Positions 6,846 through 7,069 of a DNA stretch of 7,069 nucleotides are shown in pieces. A program made the translations under genes and the position numbers. The DNA is from Gammaproteobacteria bacterium (lineage in GTDB: Bacteria > Pseudomonadota > Gammaproteobacteria > UBA7966), in the NCBI GenBank assembly GCA_003485715.1, contig DNIF01000266.1, forward strand, positions 1 through 7,069, given 5' to 3'. Positions within the stretch are counted from its first letter, which is position 1. Every line of letters begins with the position of its first letter. The notes beneath the pieces are model-generated. The model was not told where the DNA came from and searched no databases. It saw only the letters and a program-made list of their open reading frames with translations.

Positions 6846-7031
6846 CCGTCCCGCGGCACGTCAGGCGCGCGATTCACGGTCAAGCCGTGGCCCGCGTGCC
6901 CATTCCACACACGACCCGCGCTAGTGCGGTCGCCCGGGTGCCTCCCCGCGTCAGCCTCCATGGCAGCGTCGGGCAGGTCGGGCGGTCGGGGTCGTGGAGG
7001 CCCAACCCAAGTCGATCAAGAAGGAGGCCGC
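6832..7031 (+). promoter_or_regulatory. Structured 5' leader of rpsB, probable S2 autoregulation region
   Basis: About 200 bases separate the predicted transcription start from rpsB, and they hold several strong inverted repeats. Hairpin 1 is CGCGGGGC (6836-6843) with GTCCCGCG (6848-6855), loop AACC, eight pairs including one G-U. Hairpin 2 has GCACG (6856-6860) with CGTGC (6895-6899), inner GGC/GCC, and CACGG/CCGTG (6875-6879 with 6885-6889). Hairpin 3 is ACCCG (6914-6918) with CGGGT (6935-6939). Hairpin 4 is GCCTCCA (6954-6960) with TGGAGGC (6995-7001), seven perfect pairs. In E. coli, S2 represses rpsB-tsf through its leader; a similar role here is inference. GCCTCC also occurs at 6940-6945, and GGAGGC recurs at the rpsB ribosome binding site (7023-7028), so alternative folds can hide or free that site. 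Confidence 0.6.
7021..7027 (+). promoter_or_regulatory. Strong rpsB Shine-Dalgarno sequence
   Basis: AAGGAGG is a perfect seven-base match to the anti-Shine-Dalgarno end of 16S rRNA, four bases before the ATG at 7032. It decides the start of rpsB against the in-frame upstream ATG at 6960. Bases 7023-7028 (GGAGGC) are complementary to the leader segments 6940-6945 and 6954-6959. Confidence 0.9.
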
Positions 7032-7069
7032 ATGGCCGAAGTCACGATGCGTCAGATGCTGGAGGCCGG
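7032..7069 (+). CDS. rpsB: 30S ribosomal protein S2, 3'-truncated by window edge
   Basis: The first 12 codons read MAEVTMRQMLEA, and the partial next codon (GG) must be glycine. This matches the S2 start MATVSMRDMLKAG of E. coli. S2 sits on the 30S subunit back, is among the last proteins to assemble and is needed together with S1 for initiation. The gene is preceded by a perfect Shine-Dalgarno and an extended -10 promoter, and it is divergent from map, the usual gammaproteobacterial arrangement. tsf is expected next, beyond the window. Confidence 0.95.
   Translation, partial: MAEVTMRQMLEA

Noticed and set aside
6034..6924. 296-codon + strand open frame across map and into the spacer
   Set aside because: It is antisense to the fully conserved MetAP and reads through the rpsB promoter; its His/Asp/Ala-rich composition is typical of shadow frames.
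6960..7031. In-frame upstream ATG extending rpsB by 24 codons
   Set aside because: The ATG at 6960 has no Shine-Dalgarno, and the extension is Gly/Arg-rich and unlike any S2. The ATG at 7032 has a perfect ribosome binding site and begins the conserved S2 N-terminus.
1..7069. Mobile element, CRISPR, tRNA or defence-system content
   Set aside because: No transposase, direct-repeat array, cloverleaf or defence gene is visible. mutH here is the housekeeping repair nuclease with a Glu-Pro-rich TonB operon as its other neighbour, not a restriction system; no methylase gene lies beside it.

Overview
The window looks like chromosomal core sequence from a GC-rich gammaproteobacterium. Three things point there: a MutH mismatch-repair endonuclease (a family largely confined to the dam/MutH branch of Gammaproteobacteria), the divergent rpsB / map-glnD arrangement also found in Escherichia coli, and base composition near two-thirds GC by eye. 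A Chromatiales-like or similar lineage is a guess; nothing here fixes the genus.

Layout. Positions 1-2319 (+ strand) hold the 3' part of a TonB-family energy transducer gene, cut off by the window edge, overlapping by 14 bases a 601-residue outer-membrane putative porin. A short convergent spacer (2320-2394) contains weak hairpins. Positions 2395-6669 (- strand) hold map, glnD and mutH, transcribed in that order. map and glnD overlap in an ATGA; mutH follows 49 bases after glnD. Positions 6670-7031 are the divergent intergenic region, with a clear extended -10 promoter for rpsB, about 200 bases of structured leader, and a strong Shine-Dalgarno sequence. The first 12 codons of rpsB (ribosomal protein S2) end the window.

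How the parts work together. The map-glnD-mutH unit joins N-terminal methionine removal, nitrogen-status signalling through PII uridylylation, and GATC-directed mismatch repair; these are housekeeping jobs with no obvious shared pathway. The tonB-porin pair is probably the end of an exbB-exbD-tonB-porin operon that would energise an outer-membrane channel; the exb genes would lie before base 1, outside the window.

No mobile element, CRISPR array, tRNA, rRNA or defence system is visible. The most interesting signal that gene calls do not explain is the rpsB leader. It has two GCCTCC segments and two GGAGGC segments, one of the latter being the rpsB Shine-Dalgarno region, so mutually exclusive pairings could open or close the ribosome binding site. 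Feedback by S2 is known for rpsB-tsf in E. coli, so the principle is not new, but this particular arrangement deserves a comparative check.
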